A DNA stretch of 64,000 bases. It comes from Sycon ciliatum. Taxonomy: Eukaryota > Porifera > Calcarea > Leucosolenida > Sycettidae. Every line of letters starts with the position of its first letter. Position 1 is the stretch's first letter. Under the pieces are notes generated by a model. The model saw only the letters and a list, made by a program, of their open reading frames with translations, made no database searches and was not told where the DNA came from. Made by a program: the position numbers and the translations under genes. The DNA is taken from assembly GCF_964019385.1 (NCBI RefSeq), contig NC_088654.1:3259872-3323871 (forward strand). The letters run 5' to 3'. Of this stretch, positions 22,274-33,600 are shown one piece after another.

Positions 22274-23612
22274 TGTTTAACAGTACATGCAACACAATGA
22301 ACTGGAGTTATGACTAAGTAGAATCCAAGTGATAGCCAACAAGATCATATTTAACAATTTGGCGCCATGTGTGTACACTCCGCTAACTCACGGATAGGGC
22401 CGAAATAAAAACAATTTCTCCGTAATCGAACGCTCTTGATGGTCAGGAGTGAATGAAAGAATATCCTGGTTATGACAACACTGCAAAACTACGGTGAAAA
22501 GTCACTGTAGGTTCACTTCCTGTGATCAGTTGCACCTAGGATACTCTCTGCAGTCGAGGACTCGAGGCAAGACTTACTTTTTTGGAGTGCATCAATTCTA
22601 CCCTTCGCATAACAGCGCTGAGGTACGAACGTCACACTTCTACAGACTAGCACCAGAGAGTCTTCAAATGTCTGACTACTCCCTGACTAGCACTGTGCCT
22701 GTGGGTTGCCTCTGCGAGGCCAGTGAACTGAGAAAATGTTCGTGGTGCGAAACTAAAATTAATGAAAGAATGTTCGAATATGCGGTAAATTGGCTCACGA
22801 AGAGACAAAACAGCTCGAATGGAATAGTGTTGAATGGACCGTACCAGAGCTATCACAGTTCAATTATTCTTATTCACTCCTTTCTACATACTCTTTAGAG
22901 GGAATTAGAAAAGACAAGCGTGGGCCGCCCAACAAGAAGATTAGCTAATGCCATAATGATCCACGCCTCTCCAATTTCTAACTTTGGAGAGAGCTAAGTG
23001 TGAGCAAATACTAGATATATCCTGTGACAAGACTAGTGTTACAGCCTGAACCAACGTGAAGGGGGACGGGGATAATTGGACTCAAACATTTGTGATTTTA
23101 CCGCCATTTTGTGCCGCAATTTTGGCTGTTACTTTCACAGTCACCAGCACCAGTAAGCATAAGACCAACTACCGCATCCGCGATTAGTGACCATGGGGCT
23201 CTGCTTTTTCAATGTCTTTCACAGCTAGGTGGGAAACTGTACAAGAGAGGGTACTATGCTAGTACATTTGCGTCACCCAGGTAAACTATCAAAACCTCAC
23301 TGACACGGCAACAAGAACTGCGGTTTTTGTTGCTGAAACCACCAGTGCAGTGGCATGGACAAGAACACTAGCAAAACAACACCAACCTGCATGTACCTTT
23401 GTTACAAGCCCATGTGTATGTGTATGTGTGTGTGGGGGGGGGGAACTCTTCAAAGGAGAGCTTTATTTTTCACAGGCTCTTAGAGACTAGGGCCCTATGA
23501 GAGATAAGGCTGTATTCAAGAGAGGGCTCTGATCGCGGGAATACGGTATTGTACGTCCATTCCATGTATTTTGTTCACTCCCCCCCCCCCCCCGCACCCT
23601 GCAACCCACCCG
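22274..23612. other. Presumed first intron of the lectin gene; nothing else recognised
   Basis: A frame at 22494-22898 (+) has no motif. A short poly-G run lies at 23434-23443 next to a (GT)n bit. Confidence 0.35.
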
Positions 23613-23985
23613 AGGTACAGTTGTGGCAAGTGAAATCCGACACTTGCCATAGGGGACAGCGCCTCAAATGGACATGAATGATGTAATGCACTGCACCTAA
23701 TTTGTACTATAGAGCCGCATGCATCCCAAACAGGTCGAAAGGTCACAGCTTAGATACACACAGTTCACAAATATGGTACACATAAGGAGTATTGGTATCC
23801 AATTCCCATTCATTTTTGCCAGCACCTTTTGAACCTTGACTGTGATGAGTACGAATTCTGTCATCAGACAGATAAAGTTGTATGCAGCACATGTACTATA
23901 CGTATGCAGGGCTGCAGAGGCTGCAGGATGCACGGTGCAGTCCCTTATGCCAAGTGTCGGATTTCACTTGCCACAACTGTACTAG
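23613..23985. repeat. Inverted repeat, arms about 45 bp around a 280-bp spacer
   Basis: gtacagttgtggcaagtgaa followed by atccgacacttgcca (from about 23616) recurs in inverse at about 23948-23985. This is a MITE-like arrangement without clear target duplications. A run of 14 or more C lies just outside at 23580-23593. Confidence 0.6.
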
Positions 23986-24364
23986 TAAGTGATAACTATG
24001 ATGCAATGATTCATACAATGCCGTGGCGCAACTACAAGTACATGGTACATGATGACTGTCTGCTCATCATGCATGTAAAGGTGGCACTCGAACTCTGACT
24101 TGAAGGCTGGTGCATTCATTTTGAAAGGGGGCGGTCAAAAAGTGAGGAGGGGCGAGAACCCTGTTAGCCCTTTTACAGCTACTGGAGTGTGACATTCACC
24201 CACTGGACAAACACGGTGCTTGCAGAAACCAGCATGAACAGTTCGTTAGTCACACTCCGTAACGGGTAGTATTTGCTCAGGACAAGTCTTATTTGCCTGG
24301 TTGGTTGATGAGAACGGATCAGACTTGTCAGGAGCAACGAGTACATGTCATGGTGTGGTACTGG

Positions 24365-24404
24365 GGACCTGACAATGCTTGCGTTTGCACGCATTGTCAG
24401 GTCC
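24365..24404. repeat. Small perfect hairpin, 14-bp arms
   Basis: ggacctgacaatgc pairs with gcattgtcaggtcc around a 12-nt loop. It could equally be the end of a decayed fold-back element. Confidence 0.6.
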
Positions 24405-24733
24405 TGTCACGTCACAAGAAAATCTACCACTGATACACAAGTACGTTACGGTACAGAAAGGGTTAAAGATTAGAGAGGACAGCACATTGAGGTACATCAA
24501 GAGTCCATAACCCCCCAGAGTGTGCAACTCGTGATTCTTCTCAGCATAAATCAGTGCCGCAACGAAATCCAAACTTCATACGTCATGTAGTGAGTAGCTA
24601 TGACGAAATGGAAAGTTTGGCCCGGACCTACTTCGCCCGTTTGCCCAATTTGGGGTCTTTTTTTACGAATCCACGGCCAGATATTGTACGTAACACGCCT
24701 GGAAAGGCTAAAGTACACAAAGAATTATTTTAG

Positions 24734-25153
24734 AGTTGTCGAACAGTTTTCTCTTTTGAGTGTCTCTCCTATAAGAGAAGAACAATAGCCACTGTTGAAC
24801 CTAAAGCAAAGCGCTCCCCATTGTCGCCGGAGTGCAGGGTCTCTGTGGACGATATTCGTCAGTTTTTGCTCGATCTGGGCTCCTCATTTTCTTCTCTCGA
24901 TTGTCGAGTGTTGAAAATTGTTAATTCTTCCAGCACCTGGATAGAGATTTATTGCTCGAAGTCTGTGCTTCTCACATGCACACCATCCCAGTTGAACTAC
25001 TTGTACCAAAATGGAACTGAGGACCAGGTTGAAGCACATCTACTTCGAAATCGATCGGGTCTTCATGCCGTGTGCCAAGAGCTATTTCCATCAAATTTTG
25101 TAAATCTATATCCATGCCTATTCTTGCTAACCCGGAGTCACGAACTCTCCTAA
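24734..25153 (+). CDS. Unrecognised 140-codon open frame
   Basis: The frame is open from just after a stop at 24731-24733 to the stop at 25151-25153, with no good ATG near the start. Composition is protein-like: KRRTIATVEPKAKRS, VDDIRQFLLDLGSSF, a Cys pair around ECRVS and DCRVLK, and TEDQVEAHLLRN. I do not recognise the family. It could be an exon (an ag lies at its left), a fragment of a transposon ORF, or chance. It runs antisense to the presumed first intron of the lectin gene. Confidence 0.3.
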   Translation, partial: SCRTVFSFECLSYKRRTIATVEPKAKRSPLSPECRVSVDDIRQFLLDLGSSFSSLDCRVLKIVNSSSTWIEIYCSKSVLLTCTPSQLNYLYQNGTEDQVEAHLLRNRSGLHAVCQELFPSNFVNLYPCLFLLTRSHELS

Positions 25154-25536
25154 TACAAGCTTTTCAGACAACGAGCAGAGAAATTCTCTTCAAATAAAAA
25201 AATTCTGTGACTGTGAAATCAAAGCCGTTCTGCTGACACGTAGCCCGTCGAGCAAACGTTCTACGTGACACTTCCGTGGCTTGCTTCAAAGCAACCTTCA
25301 ACTTGGAACCCCCGCCGGATGTACCACATATGCACATGGCCCCATCCGCCCATGCTTGCCCGGGGACCGGATGACGCAATGTTTGGATTTCGTTGCGCCA
25401 GACCCCAACCTGGAGTTGCACACTCTGGGGGGGGGGGGGGGGTTATGGACTCGTGGGTACATGTACAAGCTAATCCTCTCCCCGCCCGGACAGCACACCT
25501 ATTCTCATATACATTCACAAAACGAATAGAACTTAC

Positions 25537-25647
25537 CGCATAGATAGCAGATCCACTCAAGTCCTCAAAGTCCAGCGCAGTCAAAACTCCGTCTTGCGAT
25601 ACAGGAAAGCAACTGAGCAGCGGACTGAAGGTGAAGCCCTTATTATA
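25537..25647 (-). promoter_or_regulatory. Candidate TATA promoter and 5' non-coding exon of the lectin gene
   Basis: On the minus strand TATAATAA (25647-25640) is followed about 21 bases on by an initiator-like TCAGTCC (25628-25622). A stretch without a start codon then reaches a strong donor, GCG|GTAAGT, at 25537. A non-coding first exon joining the acceptor at 22273 is the simplest model. The TATA-to-initiator distance is shorter than the usual 28-32, so the start site is uncertain. Confidence 0.4.
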
Positions 25648-25849
25648 CCCAAGCTCGTGCGCCGCGCGGGTTGCTGGTTGCGACGGTTGCGGTTGGCCAG
25701 AAGCGCGATTCATTTTGCGTTCGGGAATGGCCTCGCAATTCTCGCAATGTGCGCATTGCGCAGGTCGGCCGTAATGCGGAGCTCGATTCATTATGCGCTC
25801 GGGAAAAGCCTCGCAATGAACTAATGTTCAAGTTTCGCACGTGGCAAAG

Positions 25850-26026
25850 CCGGCGCTCCGGAGCGTGGAACGCCTAGCACATGCATTATAACGCAGGTTA
25901 CGCAGGTTGCCGCGGAACACGTGTTGCATGAATCCTTTAGCCCCGTACACATTCCCGTATGCACGCACTCCCCTTCACACATTCATGCACTCCCTACACA
26001 TTCATGCACACCTTGCCTCAATAACT
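25850..26026. other. Short intergenic stretch before the minisatellite
   Basis: Cattcatgcact-type short repeats occur at 25978-26010; nothing coding. Confidence 0.3.
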
Positions 26027-26245
26027 GCATGCACCCTTTTCTCGCTCACCCTGTTTCACCAACTGCATGCACCCTTTTCCCGCTCGCCCTGTTTCACCAA
26101 CTGTATGCACCCCTTTTCCCGCTCACCCTGTCTCACTTACTGCATGCACCCTTTTTCCGCTCACCCTATTGTCACTTACTGCATGCACCCCTTTTCCCGC
26201 TCACCCTATTGCCATTTACTGCATGCACCCCTTTTTCCCTCCATA
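26027..26245 (+). repeat. Minisatellite, unit about 40 bp, five to six copies
   Basis: Units of the form actgcatgcacccttttccc, gctcaccctgtttcacca repeat with small variations. Two overlapping Cys/His/Pro-rich frames across it (25907-26430) are artefacts of the repeat. Confidence 0.85.
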
Positions 26246-26281
26246 ACTTTAGTTATACCAAGAGTTATACCAAGAGTACGT

Positions 26282-26415
26282 ATGATTTACAGCCCGAGTA
26301 CAAGCGAGTACAAGGGCAATACCGGCTGATACATGACCGAACGGCGTCAGCCGTGAGGTCATGTATCAAGCCGGTATTGCCCGTGTACGAGCGCGTACGA
26401 GGTGCTGTAAATCAT
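26282..26415. repeat. Long imperfect hairpin (fold-back element)
   Basis: atgatttacagc opens the left arm and gctgtaaatcat closes the right; in between, gggcaataccgg and tgatacatgacc pair with their inverses. The cgggcaatac motif also occurs in inverted pairs at 27015-27070, so a family is likely. Confidence 0.75.
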
Positions 26416-27602
26416 TTATTGCATGCTTGACACCCACGGTCTATATAGAGTGCAGATCAGCATTGAAAGTCCTTTTCTTGCACCTCTTCGACCTGGATCC
26501 TGCTGTGGACTTGGAGTTCGTTGAGAGAATTCTGAAATGTACGTCGTTTGAGGCTTTGAAAGTTTGAGAACTGATTTTTGATTTCTTCACCATTACTTTT
26601 CTTGTGGTGCGATGCCGGATACGTCCAAGACTGGAAACAATTATTTACAATGTAGGTTTCATTTTACCTTCCGTTTGTTTTCAAGGTGCCTGCGCTTGCG
26701 ATGCTCCCTGAGCTCTTCGAACAGTTGGTCGACGACGGCCGACTCACATCATCAATGCCGGTCGTAACTTCGGAGAGAAGAGACAAGTCCGTGCAGGTAG
26801 GCAGTAGCTTTTTGGTGTATTGACTGTTGAATCCGATTATTCTGTACATGCTCGTCGCCAGTAGAGTCCTCCGTTTTTTCGAGCCTGTTGCTTCTTTTGG
26901 TGACCGGTGTGTCTGATGGCGATTTTGTCCATCTACCATCGATCGCACCAAAATGACAACCTGCTCCGGAGAAGTGAAGGACTCAACTGACGAACGGGCA
27001 TGCGCAGAGTGATCGGATTCAGCGGGCAATACACTGAAAGTTATTGCCCGCTTGAGCGGGCAATACCGAGAAATACAGACCGCTTGCGGAGGGCGCTGAT
27101 TGGCCGTAGTACAGACAACCCTCACGTGACATGCAATAAGTGTAAAATACCGCCAGAGCGCCCCCACCTCCTCGACGTTTCAGGTGGGGAGGGGCGGATG
27201 GGCGAGTCCTACTTGCCGCATTCTGTACTACATGAAAAAGTGCTCACCATAGAAAACTGTTCGTGCATCTCGTACACCGACCAAAGGTCAAGAGCCAGGA
27301 GTCGTACGCGTACAGACCCAACAAAACTCAAGGGTTTGTGCGATCCCTGGTCAAGAGGGTGGGCACTGTTGCGTACATTTCCAACGGGGTTGAGCATGCG
27401 TTAGTAGGGACCTTTCGCACCACGCGTACGGATACGAAACGAATGCTGATTCGTCACCTGGGTTCGAGGATTCGTCAGAGTCGCCGCGGAGAGCTCGTTT
27501 TCACGAATGGAAGCCTCTTCATTCGTGACACGCTCCGAATCCGTCAGGTACACATTTATTTGGCCAGGTACACATGTTTTGCAAGGTACACATTTTTCCC
27601 TT

Positions 27603-27920
27603 GATGGGGCTGTTAAGTGATGAAGTCACAGTTCCTTCGATACGCATAGCAACGATCCCACTTTTTTCCCGGCCTCTAGTTTTCTTTTACGGTATTATAA
27701 TTTCACGGAGAAGGCGGAGAGCCCGAACGTGTGCAGTTTTATGTTTATTATTTGCCATGGCGACCCCTGTAAGTCCAACTAACTGGCAGGGCAGGATTGG
27801 GCCTTTTCTTTCTTCTCAGATTTATTTTCATGACATGCTCACTGAAGAGATGAAAAAAAATGGGGACAAACAAAAGTAGCGTCGTCTCCACCGAACCAGT
27901 TGTCAGTGGCAACATAATTA
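27603..27920. repeat. Dispersed repeat, second copy inverted at 55985-56100
   Basis: 27603-27660 (ggggctgttaagtg, ccttcgatacgcatagcaac) and 27855-27920 (tggggacaaacaaaag, gaaccagttgtca) both match the complement of 56100-55985, where they are contiguous. The 190-bp segment between them here is absent there. Confidence 0.7.
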
Positions 27921-28042
27921 TAGGAATCGTGTACATTTCTTCATTTCTTCTTTGCTGTTTTCAGTGAGTGTTTTGTTTTCTCTTTGTCCTTGATCTCGAC
28001 GGCGTTGTCGTGCTCAATAGAGAGGTTCCGCATAACGTAATT

Positions 28043-30933
28043 AGGGAGGTTCTGCTATACGTGAAACGTAGAGAAATCACGTAGAGAGCAGGTGTCTGGG
28101 TTAGAGTCTATAGTCCTAGGGCCCATTTGAAATTTCTCACTTTTACTTGACACATGTTTGCTAACATGGATTTTATGATCATTCTTGGATGGTTTTTGCC
28201 TCCTGAACACGATGGCATAGGTTTCGATTGCCGAATTGTGTCCGAACATGGTGAAAAACATCAAAATAAAAAAGCCGTTATTACCATGGCAACCTAACTA
28301 GAATTGCTCCTATATCCATTTTTACTGACACGTATATGGCCAAGTAGCACCTCATTTTGCTCAGAATAAGCAGTAGGTACAGTACGGCGACAAGTACTGT
28401 ACTTTTACAGTGACAAAACAAAATTTCCAAAGTGCAGTGAAACTTGGCTATTGGACATGTCCATGTACATGTACATTACATGTCGCGTCGAATGTTCGCA
28501 TTGAGGTACGTGTACATGTATGTGCAGCTAGCAGGTACATGAAACTATTTACAGGCATGCATTACTATAATTATCAGACTGCAAACACGAGAGAAGCGTC
28601 AGACGGTTCGGCGTTACACTTCAACTGAGAGAATAGGTATTGTAACCCAAGTACTAACAGGAGAAAGAAAAGGTGGTAGGAAACTGTCAGAGTCTAAGGA
28701 AAGAAGTGCTTAGGACAGTTTCAACCTGAACTAATTTACTCGAAGTACGTGTAGATAATACGATAGATCTTGCAGCAATGTATTAGGGACAACACTACTT
28801 GTATGCGATGGCAGTGCTGTAACGAAAAAAATGATGAAAATGAAAATACTAAATCCTTTGCATACTATTATTTTAACAGTCAAAACATTGGCTAGCTTGT
28901 CACAATACTTAAATGCTGTGAAAAGACTTCAAGGCTGCAGTTGGACAACGCTCACATGTGAATAGCTGCAGTTTAAAAAGCTGATCGATCCCAACATTGT
29001 GATGCGAATGCTTTCGCTTCCATGTGTTTCACTTTAACTGAAGTTGTTCTTCCGTCTGAGCTTCGGAAACTCTACGCCGTACAGCTGAGCCCATCTCTAC
29101 TCCGCCACCTACACCATCACTGTTGGCTCTGCAGTCACGGACAATTCTTTAGCCACTGGCACATGAGGCAGTATATGAACATGTTTTCCCTCTTCACCGC
29201 GGCTCTTGAATCGCATCAACTACGTGCCTTGATCAGTTCAGGAGAGACAAGCCATGACATTGGACATCGGACTCTTTCTTGCAGTTAGTGGTTTATAAGC
29301 ATAACTGTAGTTTCACACTGCCTAGGCCCAGCCATCAAATTCTGTGACAAGGAAATGATTCTTCTACTACTGGTGTTGCATATTGGGATAGGTTACCTCC
29401 AGGTACTCGGATTTCGTTTTTGTAACACTACACACCACATAGCTACTCCCTCTCACTGCAGCATGGCACTCCTAAGGCAGCTGTCCTAGAGCTGTTGAGT
29501 TGGTAAATAGGCTTTGTGCAAATGGTAGCTGATCACCACGGTCGGTGTGTTCAAATCATGGTACTAACACTAGCCGCTCTTGTAGATCAAATGCTCGTCC
29601 ATTGTAACACCTGTGCAGCAGTACTCACAAAGTAAATGCCTTCACTCCAGCCCGATGAGGTTTGCAAGGTCTGAAACTTTCCACGGTTGTAGATTAGTCC
29701 TTTCTCTATGAATAGTTACAACTGGCTTGGCAAGCTATGATGACTTTCCCCTGCTTTCCACACATAATTGTTGTGCTGCTCCTTGTTGGAATCATGCCTA
29801 CTTTTCCGGGGAGCCAAGATGACATTAGAGAGGTTCCGCATAACGTAATTACGTTAGTAAAAAACGTAGTCGATCTACGGAAAGTCTTACGTAAACTGCA
29901 TGTGGATCTGGGTTCCGCCATACGGAGTTTTCAAATCACGTAGCTGCCCTTGGCAACTCCGAACGCGGCAGTGTACGACCAGATCAACCTGGGGAGAGAG
30001 TCATAAATTTGTACCCAATCCATTAACGGACCAGCTACGTTATCAGAGCCCTATCTACGTACTCTCCGTAGACAACTTTCCGTAAGTGGAGTGCAAACTC
30101 GCGAATTCACGGGTTTTCCCGCCCACTAACGTAAAGTTGCTCAACTTTACGTAGTGCGGAACCTCTCTATTGTAATGAAGGTTTTGCTGAATTTAGCATC
30201 GATCCTTTCGTGGACGTCCCAACAGCAAAAGCGCCAGCGAGTCAATGCAAAACTTTGAAGAAAGTGTCCAAACGAGGTAACACATTTCTGGTATGTCACA
30301 ACTACACTACTTGATGCTCAATCTTTCCAACTCTCGCACAAAATCAGTGTACGCGTCGGTTCGCATCCTGTGTATGTACGGTGTTACTAGTCTATAGCTC
30401 CTGGCACATAAAAGGGTAAAAACTCCCAGGTCCAGTCTATATAGTGCCGAGAAAGTCTTTAAAATGCTTGAATATAGCCGATGAGAACTTAGTTTTTTCG
30501 GCAATTTTGTATTCCTATCGAGGGTGATTTCGGGACCTTTGGACGCGATTGGACACGCCATACTGGGCCAAGATGCTCTTGAAGACATTATCTATCAAAT
30601 AACACCAAAAAATCGAGGAGGTCGATTTTTTGAATTGGCCCCAGTACTACTACGGCTTCGCGTGTTTTGGCTCCAGATTTCTACGCGGAGATGGGGTTCT
30701 CTACGTTGTGCATGTGGCACACGCAGAGCAAATGCGTACGGATTTATTAGGTATCGATCAACTGCATGCAGAAAACTGCCAAATATGGAAGGGGAAATTC
30801 CCAGTACACATTCCACGTGACTTCTCTAGGTGAAACGTAGTGCAGAACAGCATTTCTTTACGTTACGGGAACGCGAAGAAGGTTCGCGTGATTCTTTGCG
30901 TCGCGTTCCCAAAACGTAGAGCAGAACCTCCCT
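28043..30933. mobile_element. 2.9-kb TIR element, AGGGAGGTTCTGC subtype, no recognised transposase
   Basis: Ends AGGGAGGTTCTGC and GCAGAACCTCCCT are flanked by att at 28040-28042 and 30934-30936. The host MITE shows the empty site with a single att, so the duplication is 3 bp. Subterminal acgtgaaacgtag motifs occur at both ends. Open frames at 29022-29288, 30307-30588 and 30524-30820 have no DDE or other motif I recognise; 29737-29800 encodes a hydrophobic stretch (HIIVVLLLVGIMP) of unknown meaning. A complete copy of the 342-bp MITE is inserted at 29827. Confidence 0.82.
29827..30168 (+). mobile_element. Complete 342-bp reference copy of the ACG-rich MITE
   Basis: Ends AGAGAGGTTCCGCA and TGCGGAACCTCTCT with att on both sides (29824-29826 and 30169-30171). 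The interior is rich in acgta and tacgt and holds the motif ttatcagagccctatctac at offsets 214-232, where two retrotransposons have entered other copies. No ORF. Confidence 0.92.
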
Positions 30934-30939
30934 ATTACG

Positions 30940-31602
30940 GTCGCTCACAACGTGACAGTGGAACCCCACCTCCAGCCCGTCACCGGAGAGGCCTTCCGCC
31001 ATCGCACAGCTGTCACGGAGGAGCAAGCTCGGCTGGACGTTGCGGCTAGTGGTGTGTGGGGTGGCCGATTCGAGCGCATCTTTATTGATGTACGGGTGTT
31101 CAACCCTTTTGCGTCTTCGAATCGTGCCACCTCCCTCGCTGCTAGCTACAGACGCCATGAACAGGAAAAGCGCCGGAAGTACGAGGAGCGAGTACGTGAA
31201 GTTGAGCATGCCTCCTTCGTGCCCGTTGTGCTCTCTGCCTCTGGTGGCTATGGCAAGCATGCCAATGCTCTTTTCACGCGGATCGCCTCTCTCCTGGCTG
31301 AGAAGAGTAAGGAGCCATACGGGCAGGTTATCTCCTTGCTGCGCTGCCGCCTTGGGTTTGCCCTGGTGCGTTGTGGTGCTATGTGCCTGCGTGGCTCAAG
31401 GAGCATGTTTGCTCCTGCCATGCCTGAGTCCCCTGCTGTGCTAGTGGCGGCGGAGGCACGCATCCAGTGAACCTGCACAGTGCAGTGATCCTACTGAGTG
31501 ACAGACTCTGTAAATACTATATTATGATGATTCGTTTTTATATATGTGTTGATTCTTCACAAAATGTGTTATTTTGCCCGTACAAGAGGCTCAGTGCAAT
31601 GC

Positions 31603-31634
<32 letters not shown>
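30940..31634 (+). pseudogene. 5'-truncated R2-like retrotransposon copy (endonuclease end)
   Basis: The frame 30952-31470 encodes the last 170 or so residues of the same protein type as 49574-52984: VEPHLQPVTGEAFRHRT, ARLDVAASG, FIDVRVFNPFAS and VEHASFVPVVLSASGG, i.e. the restriction-like endonuclease (two acidic strands) and C-terminus. The RT and Cys cluster are missing, as expected for incomplete reverse transcription. The 3' UTR shares attttgcccgtacaagaggc with the intact copy, and a 28-base poly(A) ends at 31634. The target duplication is ttacg, inside the host MITE. Confidence 0.85.
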
Positions 31635-31636
<2 letters not shown>

Positions 31637-31829
31637 ACGTCAGTAAAAAACGTAGTCGATCTACGGAAAGTCTTACGTAAACTGCATGCGCATCTGGGTT
31701 CCGCCATACGGAGTTTTCAAATCACGTAGCTGCCCTTGGCAACACCGAACACGGCAGTGTACGACCAGATCGACCTGGCGAGAGAGTCATAAATTTGTAC
31801 CCCAATCCACTTACGGACCAGCTACATTA

Positions 31830-32260
31830 GGCTGTGTTTACATGAGAAATTTCAACCCGGGTCGAGTTCAGCCCGGGTTGAAAGTCTGTACGATAGACAA
31901 AAGAGGTGAGCGTTTACATGAAGACAGTTGACCCGGGTCAAATACTGATATGCCGCCAAAAGTCCACTTCTACAGTCCTGCATGGTCACGTGAATCCGTT
32001 CGCGCGAAATTTGCATCTGCAGTGCTGTTCAAACCTGGAGCGAGATACGCACAGAAGTACGTTGGTACGATTTTCTTGACCCGGGTTGGTTTCAACCCTC
32101 CCCTTGGGGGGAGGGTTGAAATCAACCCGGGGCGAAATTTCCACCCGGGTCAAGCGCAATGCGTCATGTAAACGCACCATTCACTTTGTGCACATGGCGG
32201 GTTGAAATCTGACCCGGGTCGAACTCAACCCGGGTTGAAACGCCTCATGTAAACACAGCC
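31830..32260. mobile_element. Harbinger-like MITE, first copy
   Basis: Ends GGCTGTGTTTACATGAG and CTCATGTAAACACAGCC are flanked by TTA (31827-31829, 32261-32263). A 3-bp TTA duplication is the hallmark of PIF/Harbinger elements. The interior repeats cccgggt and a central palindrome around ccttggggggaggg. No transposase. Confidence 0.88.
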
Positions 32261-32599
32261 TTAGGCTGTGTTTACATGAGAAATTTCAACCCGGGTCGAG
32301 TTCAGCCCGGGTTGAAAGTCTGTACGATAGACAAAAGAGGTGAGCGTTTACATGAAGACAGTTGACCCGGGTCAAATACTGATATGCCGCCAAAAGTCCA
32401 CTTCTACAGTCCTCTATGGTCACGTGAATCCGTTCGCGCGAAATTTGCATGTGCAGTGCTGTTCAAACCTGGCGCGAGATACGCACAGAAGTACGTTTGT
32501 ACGATTTTCTTGACCCGGGTTGGTTTCAACCCTCCCCTTGGGGGGAGGGTTGAAATCAACCCGGGGCGAAATTTCAACCCGGGTCAAGAGCAATGCGTC

Positions 32600-33289
32600 G
32601 AGGTATATTATGTATCAGATTGCAACGACCAGGAGGCTCTTAGTAGTGGCTGCAAATGACCGATATCCGTCACTTGCAGCTGTGCATCAGAGACCTGTAG
32701 CTGGCCTGAAGAGTTGTAAAATTACTCCTTCGTAGCCGGGGGAGTCAGAGCGAGGGCGATTCACGGCTTGGTCAAAAAACTGTCGGCCTGGAACGTAAAC
32801 GTGGATCTGCCGACACAGTTCACCTGGTTCACACGCCTGACCTGGCATGCTGCCTTGCGTGAAAGGAACATTTTTCCGAAAGCAAGCTTCTTCTCCAAAA
32901 TTCGAAATTTCTTTCCAAAAATGCCGTCGTCCTTGACCTCGAAGCTGAATGTTGTTAGGACAGAAAATTAGCGAAGATGTAGCCGACCCATTCTGGCAAG
33001 CCGTGTGCCCTCTGGATATGCAGTTGTTCGCCATGGTCAACAATCTTCTTCTCCTTCGTTCGTACTTTCACTTTCCTGACCACGAATATAAGCGGTACCC
33101 ATGCTCAGGTTAGTGTTTATTTGTCTGTCTATGCACATACATGTAATACAATGTACTGTTCGTGCTGCAGGCACTGGCCGATCATGGAAATAGAGGAAGC
33201 AGCCAGCTTTCTTTGAATTCTCGTGCTTGCAACAAAAATATGTACACACTTTCCTTGGCACCTCTTTCCCACCGCCACCATGCATGCAC
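32600..33289 (+). repeat. Left 690-bp terminal inverted repeat
   Basis: Matches the complement of 44726-45415 up to catgcatgcac, after which the two sides part abruptly. Confidence 0.9.
32687..33034 (-). CDS. 115-codon ORF inside the left terminal repeat
   Basis: From ATG at 33034 the protein begins MANNCISRGHTACQNGSATS and ends VILQLFRPATGL. The identical ORF is present in the right terminus (44981-45328). There is a run of Cys and aromatic residues but no known fold. Its intact state in both arms may mean constraint, or simply that the arms are recent or kept alike by conversion. An Asn/Gly/His-rich frame next to it (33037-33519) runs through CCA repeats and is not believed. Confidence 0.35.
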   Translation of the reverse strand: MANNCISRGHTACQNGSATSSLIFCPNNIQLRGQGRRHFWKEISNFGEEACFRKNVPFTQGSMPGQACEPGELCRQIHVYVPGRQFFDQAVNRPRSDSPGYEGVILQLFRPATGL

Positions 33290-33324
33290 AATCGAGCTTG
33301 CTTTAATGCCCTGCAGTGCAGAAT

Positions 33325-33600
33325 GCTCCCACCACCGCAACTACCACCGCCGCCACCACTACCAGCAGCACCACCACCACCACCACTGTGACCACCACCA
33401 CCACCACCACCACACCACCACTGTGACCACCACCACCACCACACCACCACCACACCGCCACCACTACCATCACCGTGACCACCACTATAGAAGCATTGTC
33501 GTGCACGGCATGTCTGCAAGAGAAAATAATAGTATGCCAGTGCTGTAATGCCCTGCAGTGCAGTATGCTCCCGCCACCACCACCACCACTAACGTTATGG
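33325..33600 (+). repeat. (CCA)n microsatellite and a duplicated flanking segment
   Basis: Dense ccaccaccac from 33330 to about 33485 resumes at 33571-33590. A flanking block (gaagcattgtc, caagagaaaataat, atgccctgcagtgcag) is present twice, about 110-240 bp apart. A poly-G run lies at 33713-33726. Confidence 0.85.

Noticed and set aside
25907-26430. His/Pro/Cys-rich repeat protein
   Set aside because: It is an artefact of the 40-bp minisatellite; two overlapping frames are both open, as expected for a repeat.
33037-33548. Gly-, His- or Val-rich proteins over 33.0-33.5 kb
   Set aside because: They are translations of the (CCA)n microsatellite.
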